Origin: Gleditsia sinensis
Lineage: Eukaryota; Streptophyta; Magnoliopsida; Fabales; Fabaceae
Reading direction: 5' to 3'
NCBI GenBank assembly: GCA_037074535.1
Contig: CM073472.1
Span: 5,139,501 to 5,203,500, forward strand
DNA length: 64,000 nt
The number at the start of each line of letters is the position of its first letter. The first letter of the stretch is position 1. Shown here piece after piece: positions 11,630 through 22,859 of the stretch. Position numbers and translations under genes: made by a program. The notes under the pieces are model-generated. The model was not told where the DNA came from. It was given only the letters and a program-made list of their open reading frames with translations, and ran no database searches.

Positions 11630-12998
11630 CAGGACCACAGTGTGCTTATGTATTTGATACTTGTTTTGAATTTATTGATACCTGAACAAGATGATATGGG
11701 CATACTCTGTAAAGTGGAAAAAGCACCCTGTTCAGAAGCAGCTGATTCCTGGTGCAGCTTATATTGAGTGTCATTGCCAAGTAATTATTTACGTAATTCA
11801 TTGCGCTGTCAGCTTCATGGAAATTAAGAATGAATAGATTCAAGGACGGGAAAAAAGTAGAGGAGGAAAATATAGTACATAATGCTTTTATTGCTTTCTC
11901 TTTGATCTCATTGTTGTGACTATGCATATCTGGAACAACTTGGACAGACTTGAATTAGAAATGGAAAAAATGGATAATTGTTTTTTAATATGTTTGGGTT
12001 GCTTGTCATATTTGGAATTGAAATTTCTTTCAGAATGGTCATCTATGCTTCAATCTACCTTTTTTCCAAGGAGAAATCATATCTCTTTTTGTGCAGGATT
12101 ATAGGTTTCTCCCTATGCGTTAAACTATGAATGCATCTGTACTTAAATAGTCTCCATTCACTAATAATGGTCTGTACTCTTAAAGAAAGCTCATCTCTGT
12201 TTGTCCTGTTGTACTTACAGAATTCCACATTGTTCTTCAATCATTGAGGATTACGTAGTCTTCAGCGAGTTGGGTTATTGTTTCAAGGTTTTTTTAGGTT
12301 GTTATGGCTAGATGAAACATAACAGCTAAACTACGGAGTTTATGTAGTGGGTTAATAGTTGTTTAAAAATACTATATTAGTGGATTCCTTGTTAGCGAAA
12401 GACCTTGGCCTGGTTGTTATTTTTGCCTATATAATTATTCTTATTTCCTAGTACATGAATTTAAGTATCCATATGAAAGAGTACATTTGTTGAAATTGGA
12501 TATGTAGTTCAATGTGCCAGTCTGTTGTCTGATGTTCGAGCATCTGTATGATATTCTAGTATTTTTCCCCTTTCTCCTTTATTATTTTTTGGCCATCCTC
12601 ACTTGTTGAATTTGTGACACTTAATGCTGTACAGAAATGAATTCAAGACCAAGGGTTTGTCCTATGCAGCCTTCCAGTTGAATTGATTTTTCAGAATCTA
12701 TTATGGAAGATACAACAAGGTCTGTTTATTATAAATACTTGTCATTTGTCTAGACTCTAGACCAGTGCCTTCCCGCTGGACCAATCTGTTGAACTTGAAA
12801 GCCGGATTCAGCATTTGATCCTTGTTTAATCAAGCTGACGGCAGCAGTCTTTAGACCAAGTATCAGAGCTGGGTAGTAATAATCACCGGAAGTTGCCATT
12901 GTTCCCATCTGGATTCTGGAGATGCATTATGCCTTACTGGTTGAAACAAATTTGAAATCTGTATTATGCTTGGAGTCCTTTGTCCTTGAAGCTTCATG

Positions 12999-13113
12999 AC
13001 ATCTTCATAATGCGTTATTAATTAATTTAATTAGGCACCGTTATTAAATTAATTCATTATGCAGTTGCTTAGACACCATTATTAAATTAATTAATAACGC
13101 ATTATGAAGATGT
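12999..13113. repeat. Perfect 33-bp inverted repeat with a 49-bp loop
   Basis: Positions 12999-13031 are the exact reverse complement of 13081-13113. The arm reads ACATCTTCATAATGCG followed by an ATTAATT-rich stretch. The loop (13032-13080) holds a further diverged direct copy of the right arm (CACCGTTATTAAATTAATTC against CACCATTATTAAATTAATTA). It lies about 270 bp beyond the 3' end of the RING gene. Confidence 0.9.
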
Positions 13114-13380
13114 TGCGTCTGTAGAACTAGATTATAAAGAGGATGTAATATTATTGGATTGTAAAATAAGGCTAATTGAAACTAACAACGTAAGAGAGAA
13201 CATTTGAATAACAAGAAGTTCCAGAGCGAAGCCATACAGTGGGTTGTGTTATTAATTATAATCGGGATGAAGATATTGGGCATGTACATGTGACCAATTT
13301 GTAAAAAAGGAAAAAGATGAGAAAGAGAGGGTAAAATGTAAAAACATATCATTATCCCCTGATCTAAAGTAAGAATGCAT

Positions 13381-15560
13381 TCAAGGAGTTGAAGATGAAT
13401 TTGATGGTGCCGCCGATGCTTTGCATATAGGACACCAGTTCTTCAGCCTCAGCCATTGCTGTATGCAGACCACATGATACCTATGCTCGCATTGCAGACT
13501 CCCCACTTCTTCTCTTTCCTCATATTCCTCCTGCAAGTCAAGTATATATATTATTTTGAGTCATTATGGTGTTCAATGACAGGTAAAATAAAAATGAAAT
13601 GTGAGAAAAATACCTGGCAGACGCTGCATTTCGTATCATCCTTATCCTTGTTGCTACTCTCAGCTGCATCATCAGAAGATGCAGATTGATAGACACTTCT
13701 CTTTAGGCATTTTGAAAGTGCTTCCTCTGTTAGAGCTGTGCTCACAGAACCCATCCTCTCTTCCAGAGCTAATAGTTCCTGTAATTTATATGGAAAAAAT
13801 TAGGTGAGAATAGCTAAAATTAAAACGAACAGTATAATTTTCAATTCTGGGTCAAATTTCAACCCTCTCCCTTGAAAGGAGAAGAGGTGCCATTCTAGCA
13901 ATAGACAGCATTTATAGCTAAATTATATCCCTCAAAATTGCTTTCATAACATGCCTACTTATTTTCATTCAAATTGACCATATCATAAAGCCCACAAACC
14001 ATAAAAAATATTTGAAGTGAAAAGGAAAGGATATTAAGAAAATATATATTAAGGACTGAATTGCGGCGCCTTTAAGACAGTAACAAACCTCGTATGACAT
14101 GTTATCAATATCCAATCGCATGTCTCTATGCTGATCGTAGAAGTTTAGTCCATTAAGGAACAAGTTGGTCTCCAGTAAAAGAAGCTGCTGCAACGAATGA
14201 AATGAAAGTGTTAATAACTGGCCAACGAAGTAAAGACAACATCTTGGGCCAAAAAAAAAAAAAAGTCAACCCAATATAAAAAATTACCTCATGTGTTAGT
14301 TCTTCGTCTTGTTCAATTCTCTCAAGTGCCAATAATACCTACATTATTTATAGAAAAGTACCTTGGTTGTCAGCTCTCATTAAAGAACATGATAAAAAAA
14401 AAAGTATTCCTATGCTTTACATAGAAAATTACCTCTGCAATACCATCCATGTGGCAGCGTCTAAAGCTATCCCGATTTATTAAAGAATGAGTGATCCCAT
14501 ATTCTGCAGGAGACAAAGGCATAACGCCATATAACTGCTCACTGCCACTACCAGGTCTGCTATAAGATCTCGGACGACGCAAAGGAATGTCCACAGAGGT
14601 ATTATGTAATAAATCAGGAGCATTAAGGTCACCAGAATGAGGCAAAGGTGATATAATGACAGGGGACTCACTGGGTGTTACAGGGTTTACATTTGCTTGG
14701 CTAGAAAGTCTTCCCCTGGCATGACCACTGAATGATCTTCGAGTTCTAACTGATGCAACGTTGTTGTCCCTGTGAGGAGGAATATTTCTGGCTCTTCTCG
14801 AGTCAGAGATAGATATGCCTTTTCTGGAATCATCTAAAGAAGATCCACTCATCTTCTTACCTCTAGCTGTGGAACTAGTTTCCCCTTCACAATTTCTCTT
14901 TTTAATCAAATCTTTCCTTCTATTCAGGGTTGAATCTGATGATGAACATCCTGCTGGGGTGACATCAGATATCGAGTTGCATCTGAGGTTCCTCAATCCA
15001 TACCTGCTGGTTCCAGCACGTGTCACTGGGCCAGTACTTTTAGTTTCTTGACCACGCAATCCAGGCTTTTGATGAAGATTCCTCCGACATCTTGTATTTG
15101 ATGCTACACTGGAGCTTCCTACTTCCATCGGCATGACATTATTATAGACTGTAATTTCCCCTTCAGCTTGAAGCCCTCTTTGAATTTTTTCAGGTGGCTC
15201 TGGTTCATCCTGTAAACTCCTAGTTTCACATGAAACTGTCTCTAACCGAGAAGATAATGTTTTCCGAGGCCCTATAAGGGATTTTCCTGGGTTACTAGGT
15301 CCTGGTAAAGTTCTAGAGGAACTTCCAATTGCTTCCTCGCGACTTGAAGGGGATTGGATTGAAGGCCTCAAAGATTTACCTTTTTTTGAAGAACCAATTT
15401 GAGCACCTTTAGGAGAGTTGACTCTGCTGCTGCAACTAAGCCGGCTGCACAACTGACCATTACGATCTTTAGTGTTAGCAGTATCTCTCAATACGTGAGC
15501 CATCCCCTTTTTAGGAACTACGACCCTATCAATGGCTCGTTTACCAGAATATTCATCCAT
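13381..15560 (-). CDS. RING-H2 E3 ubiquitin ligase (MBR/HIP1-like)
   Basis: Five coding exons on the minus strand, complement of join(13381..13530, 13614..13778, 14089..14187, 14288..14338, 14433..15560), all phase-0 with GT-AG borders, giving 530 residues. Residues 1-376 are a basic, serine-rich disordered region. Residues 378-442 (LLALERIEQDEELTHE, LLLLETNLFLNGL, MRLDIDNMSYEELLALEER) are the conserved segment that precedes the RING in this plant group. The RING-H2 has C477, C480, C495, H497, H500, C503, C514 and C517, so all eight zinc ligands are present. Related proteins (MBR1/MBR2, HIP1, RHG1A) are ubiquitin ligases; the substrate here is unknown. The 5'UTR has an intron at 15583-17293. 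Confidence 0.9.
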
Positions 15561-15582
15561 TTATTGTTTATTCACTTTAAAT

Positions 15583-17460
15583 CTGCAACAAATTGAAATG
15601 AAGTACTATACAATCAAAAACTCATACTGAGCCACCATATCAGTGCAGAGAACAGATCACTAGTGTCATAGACGTAAATGAGAAAACCATGAGGATGGAA
15701 TTATCAATAATGGTAAGCACCGTCCCAAGCCATTATCAAATTTTTTTTAATCAATTCTTATATTATGAGGTAAATCTAGAGACTCTCCCAAACTTTTCAT
15801 ATACTATAGTCTAAAACTATATTTCTTCTTAACAGTTCTTTTTCTATAATATAGAGATATTGTATTTTCTTAACAATTGGAGCTCAAGGGATTATTCACA
15901 GTTTATTCTGTTTCTGAAGAGTTTAAGACACATCCTGAAATTGAACTATATCAAAGCAAGTGCACAAAATCACTATACTATGTCAAAGTTTGGAATCAGC
16001 TAACTTTAAAATCTATTGCTGGTGTAAAAAAAAAAACTTCACGAAAAAAAAAAAGAGATTTATAGTTTATTTATTGTCAAATGGACATGATTTTTTTTTT
16101 TTTAAAAAAAATCGCTGATGAACTTGAACTACCAGATAGAAAATCATCTAAACAGTTTACAGGGTTGCATGCATGAAGAGATAAAGACATGCCAAGTTTT
16201 TCAACCAAAACAAAAAGGGAAAAGATATGCCTTGCTCAGATACTAGAATTCTGCACTGCAGTGGCTTGCTCATAGCTGCAACCATGAATTAGTTCACAGA
16301 TTTGTACTGTTTTTCTCATCTCGAAAGGCAGAACTTCTGCCTTATCGGAGTGTACCAATATCTTCATAATATAATGATTCTCCAAGACAGTGCAATTTTT
16401 TTTTCCTCTGAATCAGCAGGAAGCCATTAAATCACTAGAAAGATGGCACTGCTTGGTTACATCCAATTATTGCTACATTTATACACCTTAATATAATTAT
16501 TTAAAATTTACAAGATATGCCGATCAATATCATTTACTTGAGATTTTAGTGCTCTGAAAGGATCAGCAAACATTTATTTTCAGCACGAACAACCAAAACG
16601 AAGATATAGAGCGGAAAAGAATAAACCAATACATGATTAACTGTGAACTAACATTATGATCGCGTAAATAAGAGAGCCAGTTCCTCAAAACCAATCTGGG
16701 ATCAAGAAGGAAACAATAAGCCAGATAGCCCACAATAAGAATAACTAAATTTCAAAGAGGGCATCACAGATTCATCTGCTGGAATAACAGAGCACAAGGG
16801 ATACATCAAAGGCAAGTGACTAATGGCACTCAAACGAGGACGCTAATATTTTGTCGTTTCTTGAAACTATAACAATAAAATTGAATAAAGGAGAAAGAAG
16901 AGGACCCTTTCATCCCAAAAAAAGGAGGTCGCTTCGTTTTTCAAGGACAGAGCTTAACTTCAATTATTCTCCACACAATTAAGCTCAAGAGAAGACTTTG
17001 TCTCCGTGAATTCAGAGCTTGAAAAAGCGGAAAATACTCACCAAAAAGGAAAGGATAAAAGGGAAACCAATCAGAATTGTAGCTCCTCCATAACTCCAAG
17101 CAATCCGTAGAGAAACACTTCAAAAAATTGAAGCTCAAGGACGATAACAGACGAATACACATAAAAAATAATTAATAGAAATTTCAATCGTTTGGTCGAA
17201 AATAAAAAAAGTTAATTCCAAGGGGATTAGAGCCGGATGGAAAATCAATTGAATTCAATAGCGGCAGCGAAAACATTGGAAATTGGTGGCTACCTTTGTG
17301 TGCTTCTTTTTTTTTTTCTCCGTCCTTCTCCTCCAGGTGGTACAGACAGAAAAGAATTTAGAGATGAGAGTTAATAGTCTCGCAGCCGTGAGAGAATGAA
17401 ATGAGTTCAAAAACTTTAGAGAGAGAGAGAGAGAGGCAAGAACACGAGGTGCGAGATCCT
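15583..17460 (-). promoter_or_regulatory. 5'UTR intron, leader exon and promoter of the RING gene
   Basis: On the minus strand a donor (CACAAAG/GTAGCC) at 17293 and an acceptor (TTTGTTGCAG) ending at 15583 define a 1.7-kb leader intron just ahead of the ATG at 15560. The leader exon starts somewhere near 17420, beside a (GA)n tract at about 17420-17440 that reads as (CT)n in transcript orientation, common around plant transcription starts. I see no separate gene inside the intron. Confidence 0.55.
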
Positions 17461-19690
17461 ATGGTCCAATCCAATTAAGGAATAGGAAGTTAATATAACA
17501 AATTTTTTTTATTGTTTTGAGGAGGCCAAACCAAAAAGTAAAAATGAGAAAAAGGTGAAGAGGCAATAGCGGCGTCGTAATTGAAAAGGTTGTTGAAGCA
17601 AGAGACTCCAACTGAGAAGGGAAATGCCAATTCAATCCATGAACCCGAACCCGAACTCCAACTTTGTCACTTTGCCTTTCCCCGACCTCACCACTCCAAC
17701 TGCTCTCACCCGCCTAATCTCTCCTCCTTTTTAGTTATTGTTATATTTGTCCGTTCAAAGATTAACCGTACCATTATAAAGGCATGCCAAACATATAACT
17801 ATCATGTAATTATCAGAATATAAAGTTTTTTTTTCGTTTAATTATAATATTTCTCCAGACTTTTTGAGGAAATTATTCTTTTTTTACAAAAAAAAAATTA
17901 TGACAATCTACCTATTAACAATTACAACAAAATTAAATTATCATATAAATTAGATGAGTTAAAAATACTTTAAAATTTGTTTGGAGTATATATTTATTAT
18001 CAAATAAATTTAATTTTTAAATGATGCATTAAAATTAGATAATAATAATAATAATTAATTTTTTTATTAAATAAAATTAATTATATAAATTAAACGACGT
18101 TACAATAATTTATTACAAATAAAATTAATAAATAAATTATTAATTATTAAATTATTTTTAATAATTTTTTTTTTAACAAATGTGATAAAAAAAACTTTAA
18201 TTCTTTCAATAAAACAAGCGAACAAAAATTAGGTGAAAACAAACCATTTTCTTCAATAAAATTATGAAAAAAATAAGAATACGGAGAAGGCAACAAACAA
18301 AAGAATGTAAGGAAGAGCGTAAGCTAAACTTTGACTGGCTGCATGTAAGCCAAGTGTGGCAAAAAGGGAAGGGAAATGGCTCAAGCTCCTTCGTCCACCG
18401 CCACTACTCCTTTAGTGATGTAACACCTTTCTAAAGATTCAGATAAGCTTAAGTGTATCTGGCTGTATTCTAATGGCATATAAAAGTTAAATATTCGCTC
18501 TAAAAAAATTATCCTAATTCTATTAAAAATTATATTATATTATTTTATATATTTATATTTATATATATATCTTTGTAGTTTAAAATTAATGGAGAAGAAA
18601 ATGGAAAGAATGGGTGGAGTTGGCAGTGGGCAATATGGACCACACATTGCACACTAAATACACTCAGCAATATGTTAAACCCGATAATAATGGACAATTC
18701 GGCTTTGTCCACTAGATAATGCTTGGCCTTTGCCCGCGTGGTTGGAAGGTTGTGGTGGCTTCAACGTTAATCCTTAATTAAACTTATGGGATTAGCTCTG
18801 GCTATATGTACTGCTCAACCCAAAAAAATAAGAAAAGCTCTTCTCACCAACAAAACCATTGCTTCAAGGCCAACCAGGATCTGTTGCCTGCCTGCACCGT
18901 ACCCATTTGGAATTTGGAAATGGCTTATAACCTAACACTTTATATACATTATTTGGTTATTACACAAGGAGGAAAACTAAAATAGATTCAGACATAAAAG
19001 TTGTATAAAATTATTAGCAAAACTCCAAGCACGCCCAACTTGTCATCCATCAATTTTCAATTTTATCATTGATGATATAAATAGAATATGCCACCAGTCT
19101 TTGTCCAACTATAAATGGGTTTTTTTATTTTTTTGGCGGAAATAAATATTAATAATTGAGTGACCTTCCTCACAGCCTAGACTAGAAAACAAACGACAAA
19201 AATTGATGGGAAAATTTGTGTTGCAAAGCAAGCCGTCGACATTGATTTATCTGAAACATTTGCCAAATGCCACCACGCCCTCCGCCCATGATGTAAGCCT
19301 CCACGTCACATAGTTTCCTACTTGGCCTCGCCACACGCACGGCTGCACATTTGTTACAAACGTTAATCACAAAGAAAAATAAACATATTTTTTTTATAAA
19401 AAAAAATTGGTTTTGATTTTGTTTGTTACATTAAAAAGGAAAAGGTCAACAAGCCGATCCCACATGTCTCGGTTTTTCATCGACTCTTTTGATGAAACTA
19501 AATATTGTTTTTCATTTCGTGGCCTGCAATGCCTTGGAAACTCCTGTAACAAAACCATCACAACCTTTGAGTTGTGCGTAAATTGCGCTTCTTTTATGAT
19601 ATTATTAACCCTCCCCCTAACCCCTTTTCTGGTTTTTCTCTTCCAACCAATCTTTTTCTTATTCTTCTTCATATATTCTCTCATCTTTCA
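17460..19690. other. Intergenic DNA between divergent genes
   Basis: This is the shared upstream region of the RING gene (-) and the calmodulin-binding-like gene (+). Positions 17830-18320 are extremely AT-rich. The open frames here lack recognisable domains. No RNA gene or mobile element is clear. Confidence 0.5.
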
Positions 19691-20220
19691 GAGCAAAAGC
19701 AATTTCATTTGATGTGTTCCCACAAGTTCACTCTTCCGTGAACTTTATTTCATCAAGGTACGTTATCTGAACCTTCTCTGCTTTGGTTCACGTAGCTAGA
19801 TTTACTCTTCCTTTTTTTTTTTCGGCTTTTTTCTATGTTGAGTTTTGTATCAAGTTCCTGAAAGATGAGGAAGACAATCATTGTGTCATGTCATTACTTG
19901 TTTTTCTTCTCTTGGTTGCATATTAAAAATTAAGACCAGTCTTATATGAACTATTTCAATGAACAATGATAGGCATTTTTTATTGATCCGTTAGGCAAAC
20001 ATTTTATCTTCCTGAATTACAGGGCATAATTGTGCAATGCAACCCTAATGTTATAAGTGAATGAATTTAAATCCCCCCCCCCCCCGCCCTTTTGTGGGAA
20101 GATAAAAAATGAAAATTCTGCAACATGATCGAGCATAAATCATCATAGTTGCTTAGCAGTTGTAAATGTTAATTTTTGGCAATGTGCAGGTTGTTTTGAA
20201 GAAATTGATAGCTAAAATAT

Positions 20221-21819
20221 ATGGCAACAAGAGCAAAAGAAAGTAGTGGTGTTGGGAAGGAGAAGAAGGTCCCGTCTTCAAGCTCTCAAATCACCACCAG
20301 CACCAAAAAGACTGCAAAACCATGCACTGCTGATAAGGCTGACTCGACCTCATCGCCAGACAAACAAATCCCCAACTATCTCAAGCCTACAATAAGCTCA
20401 CGCCTCGAGTCACACTCCTTGAAGCTCCGCAAGGGTGATTCCCCCCAGAGGCCTACTCTCGACAGAAGAAGATCTTTCGACAAGCCACCATCTCCTTCCA
20501 ACTTAAACAAGCATAGTCAATCCTTTTCCTCAAGACTACACAAAGCCCTTGTCTCGCCTGGTCCTCGTGAGAGAACTGCACCTCCGCTTCGATCTTCATC
20601 TTTTTCAGTTAGAAGCTCTATTCCTTCCATACCCAATTCAGAGAGGCCCTTAAAGACGCCCAGGGATGGGAAAACGCAGCCATTGTCAGCTAAGAGCGTT
20701 AAGAAGAGCAGCCCCAGTGCTTCTACCGCTAAGAAGGTGCCTACTGAAGCTTCTGCTAACTCAAGGAAAGCTCCGAAGAGTGCTGAGATTGTAGAAGCCT
20801 TAGATGTTGAAACTCCAAAAAGTGTTGAAACTACAGAAGCCTTAGTTGTTGAAACTAAGAGTGTTGAAACTACCGAAGCATTGGATGTTGAAACTCCGAA
20901 GAGTGTTGAAATTACCGAAGCCTTAGATGTTGAAACTCCAAAGACTGCTGCAATTACAGAAGCCTTGGATGTTGAAATTCCAAAGACCGCAGCAACTACA
21001 GAAACCTTGGATGTTGAAATTCCGAGGATTGCTGCAACTACAGAAGCTTTGGATGTTGAAATTCCAAAGACTGCTGCAACTGCAGAAGCCTTAGATGTTG
21101 AAACTGAGAAACAAGTAAAAGAAACTACAAATCAAAAGGTTGAAGTAGTAGTAATGGAAGATGATAAGCAGCAGATCGAAAATGTATCTGATCACATTCC
21201 ACCAGATGTTGAAATTGAACATGAGCATGAGCAAGATCACGTGCTTGAGGAATCTAAACCCGACGAGCCTCACATTCAAGCTGATGATGATAAGGTAATT
21301 CCTACAGCCTCATCGGCAGAAGATGAAGAAGCAAAACCGGTTATTGAGGTAGAAGAAGCAAAAGAGGAAACACATGAAGAGAAAACAGAGGATGAACATG
21401 AAGAGGAAGATAAGAAGAACCAAGATGAAAACAATAACGGGGGTGACCCAGAAGAGCAAGTAGTTGATGTAAAAGAAAATGAAGAAGGAGGACGAGGGGT
21501 TACAGAAGAACATGAAAGTGACAATAACAAAGATGAAAAGACGTTGGAAGATAAGGAAGGAGTTGAGGGAGGAACTAGTGAAGGGATCAAGTTGAAGGAA
21601 GGAGAAGATGATGATCACGTGGAGATTGAAGTTGGAGATGTCAAGACTGAGCCAACACCGCAAAAGCAACAAGCAGGAGAAAGGCAAGGGAAGAAAGAGC
21701 CTCAGGCATCCAATGACGTGATCGAAGAGACTGCGAGCAAGCTGTTAGAGACGAGGAAGAACAAGGTGAGAGCATTGGCTGGCGCATTTCAGACAGTCAT
21801 TGACCATCAATCCAAATGA
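20221..21819 (+). CDS. Plant calmodulin-binding-protein-like, acidic repeat protein
   Basis: A 532-residue protein from one coding exon, with a 5'UTR intron at 19758-20189 (ATCAAG/GTACG to ATGTGCAG). Residues 1-190 are basic and Ser/Pro-rich and include PNYLKPTISSRLESHSLKLR, similar to the short PxYL motif in plant calmodulin-binding-like proteins. Residues 193-300 are a tandem array of about eight 14-residue units (consensus ALDVETPKTAATTE). Residues 300-490 are strongly acidic and Glu-rich, predicted disordered or coiled. The C-terminus (ASKLLETRKNKVRALAGAFQ, then TVID) is a basic amphipathic helix with spaced hydrophobics, like the C-terminal CaM-binding segment of the family. Function is otherwise unknown; actual calmodulin binding is inferred. 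Confidence 0.75.
   Translation: MATRAKESSGVGKEKKVPSSSSQITTSTKKTAKPCTADKADSTSSPDKQIPNYLKPTISSRLESHSLKLRKGDSPQRPTLDRRRSFDKPPSPSNLNKHSQSFSSRLHKALVSPGPRERTAPPLRSSSFSVRSSIPSIPNSERPLKTPRDGKTQPLSAKSVKKSSPSASTAKKVPTEASANSRKAPKSAEIVEALDVETPKSVETTEALVVETKSVETTEALDVETPKSVEITEALDVETPKTAAITEALDVEIPKTAATTETLDVEIPRIAATTEALDVEIPKTAATAEALDVETEKQVKETTNQKVEVVVMEDDKQQIENVSDHIPPDVEIEHEHEQDHVLEESKPDEPHIQADDDKVIPTASSAEDEEAKPVIEVEEAKEETHEEKTEDEHEEEDKKNQDENNNGGDPEEQVVDVKENEEGGRGVTEEHESDNNKDEKTLEDKEGVEGGTSEGIKLKEGEDDDHVEIEVGDVKTEPTPQKQQAGERQGKKEPQASNDVIEETASKLLETRKNKVRALAGAFQTVIDHQSK
20797..21115 (+). repeat. 42-bp in-frame tandem repeat
   Basis: Units begin at 20797, 20839, 20878, 20920, 20962, 21004, 21046 and 21088. 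They are 42 bp each except the second, which is 39 bp because one codon is missing. Each encodes ALDVETPKSVETTE or a close variant, such as ALDVEIPKTAATTE. The last unit decays. Copy number is likely to vary between accessions. Confidence 0.9.
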
Positions 21820-22859
21820 AGCAGGCCACATATATTTGATGTGGGATTACTTCAACATTTTAAATTATTTAACGACTTTGTGATAAAATTTGGTTTTTTA
21901 AGTAAAATAAGTTATAACATAAATTCTCATCTATAATTCTTCCAAAATAAAAATAAAAGATGGGTATAAACGAGAATCTTCATACCATGACCAACTTGGA
22001 AGTAGCTAGGTTGTTTTCAACTATGTTATTTTTCCAGGCTAGTTGATTTGTAAATTGATTTTCATCACTTGTAATTAATATTATTTGAACATTTCTTTCT
22101 CTCTCTAGTCTGCTCCGGATGATCATAAATTTATGCGCTTTCTCTATATCACCTTGCGTGCAATTACGTAATTTGTGTACAATTGATCATTAGTCACGAG
22201 GGATTTGGCCGAGGCAATAAATCCACCATGATATTACGTGCCATGTTTACATCTCAATAAATAGTTCCCTAAATATCTCAAGCCTCATCAAACTTTCCAG
22301 AGGTGAACAACACTAACATTCACTAATTTTACTATTTTCCTCGCGTCACTAAAAATTACAAAACATTTCGTTGATTTTAAAATGAGAAATATAAATTGAC
22401 ATATTTTCAGATATACGTACCTTGAGGGCAGCAATCGTTCCCTCACCCTATTGTCGTATCAAAAACGCAAGTCAACCTGAGAATACAGCAGTAACGGCCC
22501 ACCCTTTGTATCCTCCATAGTCACTTAGAGCATTTCTTTTAATCATGTGCAGTAGAAAACAACAAGGGAGAATTCCAGTTAATATGGCTTATTAGCATTA
22601 GTTTATTTTCATTCTCAACTGCATGTTTAGTAAGAGAATGGAGAGACATGGACTCAACCCCCAACACTCCTCTAGAGTCCATTTAATCACGTCACTCAAT
22701 TTGAGGATTTTTGTAAGTCTATCTTCATTTGACCAAAAAAATAAGTAAGGCTGCCTTCTTCCCTTCCCTTCCTTTTCAATTCTCGAATAAACCCATTAGG
22801 GACCACTCATTAAATCCCCATTAGCAAGATAACATTTTGAAGCACCTAGACATGGTATA
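21820..22859. other. Convergent 3' intergenic region
   Basis: It holds the 3'UTRs of the calmodulin-binding-like gene (+) and the PPR-CBS gene (-). No coding segment, repeat or RNA gene is recognisable. Confidence 0.5.

Noticed and set aside
20073..20086. Run of about 13 C bases in the leader intron of the calmodulin-binding-like gene
   Set aside because: A simple homopolymer with uncertain length; no function can be argued.
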